Assembly: GCA_938036835.1 (NCBI GenBank)
Contig: CALHWB010000019.1
Coordinates: forward strand, 12,089-76,088
From: an uncultured Propionibacterium sp.
GTDB lineage: Bacteria > Actinomycetota > Actinomycetes > Propionibacteriales > Propionibacteriaceae
DNA: 64,000 nt
Reading direction: 5' to 3'
Under the pieces are notes generated by a model that was not told the DNA's origin, searched no databases, and was given only the letters and a program-made list of their open reading frames with translations. A program made the position numbers and the translations under genes. Shown piece after piece: positions 63,542 to 64,000 of this stretch; position 1 is the first letter of the stretch; every line of letters starts with the position of its first letter.

Positions 63542-64000
63542 GTGGCCAAGGTCCGTGTCTACGAGCTAGCGAAAGAGCTCGGACTGGAAAGCAAGGAACT
63601 TCTCAGCACCCTGAAAGAGATGGGCGAGTTTGTCCGCTCGGCGTCCTCGACAATCGAGGCGCCGGTGGTGCGCCGGGTGACTGAACGCATTCGCGCCGCC
63701 GAGAAAGGCGATCAGCCTCCCGCGGCGGCTCCCACACCGCAAGCCGGCCGCGGCGCCGCGCCGAAGAAGGCGGCTGCTCCCAAGCAAGCCCGTCCGGCGC
63801 CCGGTCGCGCGGCCGGCCCGGTAGCAGCCGGTGGCGCCCAGGTGGGACCACAGGTGGGGCCCCGCCCACAGGCTCCGACGATGCAGTCCGGCGCCCAGGT
63901 AGGGTCGCGGCCCAGCGCGCCGAGCGCTCCCAGGCCCGGGGTGCCGGGTCCGCGGTCGGCTGGTGGGCCACGCCCTGGGCCGCGGCCAGCCTCGGCTCCG
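63542..64000 (+). CDS. infB: translation initiation factor IF-2, 5' part
   Basis: The start of IF-2 is cut by the window edge (153 codons seen). The N-terminal KVRVYELAKELGLESKELL domain is the typical IF2_N module. It is followed by a second short helical segment (VRRVTERIRAAE) and a low-complexity Ala/Pro/Gly/Arg-rich linker, as in other actinobacterial IF-2 proteins. The GTPase domain lies outside the window. AAGGAG at 63532-63537 precedes the GTG at 63542 by 4 bases. Confidence 0.93.
   Translation, partial: MAKVRVYELAKELGLESKELLSTLKEMGEFVRSASSTIEAPVVRRVTERIRAAEKGDQPPAAAPTPQAGRGAAPKKAAAPKQARPAPGRAAGPVAAGGAQVGPQVGPRPQAPTMQSGAQVGSRPSAPSAPRPGVPGPRSAGGPRPGPRPASAP

Overview
The window is 64 kb of a high-GC Actinomycetota chromosome. 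No phage, insertion sequence, plasmid or CRISPR structure is visible. Gene order is the main evidence: tRNA-Gly, tig, clpP1, clpP2, clpX; then valS and folC; then rpsB, tsf, pyrH, frr, cdsA, rlmN; and ispG, a GNAT gene, proS, rimP, nusA, ylxR, infB. These are classic actinobacterial blocks. GTG starts are common, many genes appear leaderless, and an NADH-type enoyl-ACP reductase and an LPNTG sortase-anchored protein are present. The mix suggests a Propionibacteriales-like lineage, but the family is inference only.

Layout. 0.5-8 kb: tRNA-Gly, trigger factor, two tandem AI-2E family permeases and the Clp protease set. 8.3-10 kb: a small accessory cassette of two YbaB-like and two helical WXG-like genes that resembles type VII secretion accessory and substrate genes without the machinery. 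10-19 kb: threonine synthase, then a minus-strand series of a MauE-like membrane protein, two membrane-anchored DsbA-like thiol proteins, valS and an extracytoplasmic GH13 amylase. 19-31.7 kb: folC, an internally deleted ndk, a CPBP membrane protease, a B12/radical SAM protein, an MFS transporter, an ABC-F protein, a small HTH protein, and an SDR/fabG/fabI group followed by a lone ABC ATPase. 31.6-38.3 kb: bile-acid-symporter-like protein, SpoU methyltransferase, malic enzyme, deformylase, XerC-type recombinase and a double-LytM protein. 38.7-44 kb: rpsB-tsf-pyrH-frr-cdsA-rlmN. 44-50.9 kb: a LOG-family protein and a MacAB-like export operon with a Cys-repeat lipoprotein, divergent from a two-component system. 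50.9-64 kb: a DXR-like fragment, a sortase-anchored extracellular nuclease, ispG, GNAT, an AIM24-family protein, proS, a DUF421 protein, a DUF4439 lipoprotein, rimP, nusA, ylxR and the start of infB.

Functional themes. Housekeeping modules cover protein folding and turnover, translation and ribosome recycling, membrane lipid precursors (cdsA, fabG, fabI), isoprenoids (ispG) and envelope biogenesis. The most unusual points are two conserved genes reduced at their expected loci: ndk has lost about 60 central residues in frame, and the place of dxr holds only an eroded N-terminal domain, with the site-2 protease gene absent beside it. Other points worth attention are the WXG/YbaB cassette, twin 15-bp palindromes in the divergent promoter of the export/two-component locus, and a hairpin-rich rpsB leader. 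Convergent neighbours in the middle of the window often abut or overlap at their 3' ends.
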